A stretch of DNA of 64,000 bases from Corynebacterium resistens DSM 45100 (GTDB lineage Bacteria > Actinomycetota > Actinomycetes > Mycobacteriales > Mycobacteriaceae). The notes below the pieces were generated by a model. That model worked only from the letters and a program-made list of their open reading frames with translations, did not search any database and was not told where the DNA came from. The position numbers and the translations under genes were made by a program. The stretch covers positions 248,001 through 312,000 of the forward strand of contig NC_015673.1 in the NCBI RefSeq assembly GCF_000177535.2, written 5' to 3'. Shown here piece after piece: positions 63,405-64,000 of the stretch. Numbering within the stretch: the stretch's first letter is position 1; each line of letters opens with the position of its first letter.

Positions 63405-64000
63405 ATGATGACTAAGCACAATCGTTTCCGTCAGTCGGTGATTGCACTCTGTTCGCTCTCCGCAGTGATGTTGAGCAGCTGTTCAGCTCTACCGTGGGAA
63501 TCAGACTCAGACGTATTTCTCAAAGCTTTCAACGCGGGAGATGACAGCAAGGCTGCACGGTATCTGGATCATCCAGACCCGGAGCGCGCCCTTCATGAAT
63601 TTCGGCAGTCACTTCATGGTGTGAAGGTCAACATCGAAAAATCTGATATTTCCAATGGAAAGCAGAATACTCATGTGACTTGGTCCAAAGATGGTGTGGA
63701 GTTGGAGAGCAATGGTCGGCTCGTCCTTAGTGGACAGGATGGTAAGCCTCAATGGTTGCCTTCGATCTTCGAAGCTCAGTTGAGCGATGATTCCGCACTC
63801 TTTTTTGCTGAAGATAAACAGTACGATCTTCCAATTAAAGATCGCTTGGGCAATGAATATATGACCTGGACGAAAGTTATTCAGGTACGAGGTCGCAAAG
63901 ACATAGCCTCTAGAGCGCAGGAATTGGCCCAGATTTTTGCACAAGTGTCTCCCACAACGACTAAGGAGTGGATCGAGCAGACCTTGGGAGAGTCTCAGGA
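63405..64000 (+). CDS. Penicillin-binding lipoprotein with MecA_N-like domain, partial
   Basis: The first 198 residues of a protein cut by the window. Signal peptide with lipobox LSSCS, then an NTF2-like domain (DVFLKAFNAGDDSKAARYL, THVTWSKDGVELESNGRLVL, RLGNEYMTWTKVIQVRGRKDIASRAQ) as at the start of PBP2a/MecA and the mycobacterial PbpLipo. The transpeptidase domain must lie beyond the window. Together with the beta-lactamase-like gene and LysR regulator it suggests a beta-lactam-related locus. Confidence 0.88.
   Translation, partial: MMTKHNRFRQSVIALCSLSAVMLSSCSALPWESDSDVFLKAFNAGDDSKAARYLDHPDPERALHEFRQSLHGVKVNIEKSDISNGKQNTHVTWSKDGVELESNGRLVLSGQDGKPQWLPSIFEAQLSDDSALFFAEDKQYDLPIKDRLGNEYMTWTKVIQVRGRKDIASRAQELAQIFAQVSPTTTKEWIEQTLGESQ

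Overview
The window is a chromosomal segment of a Corynebacterium. The strongest signs are a DtxR-type box in front of an htaA-hmuTUV-htaB-(hmuO)-htaC heme cluster, the otsA/lipoprotein/otsB/LacI block, ThrE, a ClgR-type box upstream of clpC, and the actinobacterial core order clpC ... mutY - carbonic anhydrase - membrane protein - radA - lpqE - carD - ispD - ispF - cysS - rlmB known from mycobacteria. Base composition is moderately GC-rich in the core and visibly more AT-rich in the accessory blocks. The species cannot be fixed from the sequence alone.

Layout. 1-12.7 kb: a partial acyl-CoA ligase, clpC, a secreted lipase, mutY, carbonic anhydrase, a membrane protein, radA, an LpqE-like lipoprotein, carD, ispD and ispF. 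The disA gene that mycobacteria carry next to radA is absent. 12.7-15.7 kb: an inserted four-gene cassette (small secreted protein, ABC ATPase, ABC-2 type permease, six-helix membrane protein) that separates ispF from cysS. 15.7-21.3 kb: a FAH-family enzyme, cysS, an FMN reductase, nrdF, nrdI and a membrane protein. 21.3-29.3 kb: heme capture, import and breakdown. 29.3-37 kb: an MFS transporter, rlmB, a carboxylesterase, a zinc ABC importer (znuACB) and an amino acid permease. 38-45.4 kb: ornithine cyclodeaminase, a LacI regulator, trehalose synthesis (otsA/otsB), a lysine-rich protein, ThrE and tRNA-Thr.

45.4-58.5 kb is an accessory junkyard and toxin region. It holds an IS3-family element, remnants of an HTH gene and of a type IIG-like DNA methyltransferase, a GtrA-like protein, two P-loop kinases, an IS6-family element, a complete SDP-type (sporulation-delaying-protein-like) toxin operon (immunity-toxin-SdpA-SdpB), a broken serine recombinase, a three-gene cassette of small secreted proteins, and a zinc-finger/DUF4143 chimeric remnant. 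58.5-64 kb: an ABC exporter half, a truncated partner ATPase directly joined to a truncated XPB helicase, a LysR regulator with a class A beta-lactamase-like protein, and the start of a MecA_N-type penicillin-binding lipoprotein.

Two results stand out. First, the NrdF protein keeps one Asp, both His and the radical Tyr, but its three glutamate metal ligands are replaced by Gln114, Ser174 and Lys208. This is the QSK signature of the metal-free, DOPA-radical class Ie ribonucleotide reductase, and nrdI lies directly upstream with an FMN reductase downstream. Second, the SDP-like operon has a perfect 58-bp palindrome placed over the start codon of its sdpA gene, which looks like an expression switch. 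Several disrupted genes (thrE 5' end, IS6 transposase, recombinase) owe their frameshifts to single-base changes in G/C runs, so sequencing error should be excluded before calling them pseudogenes.
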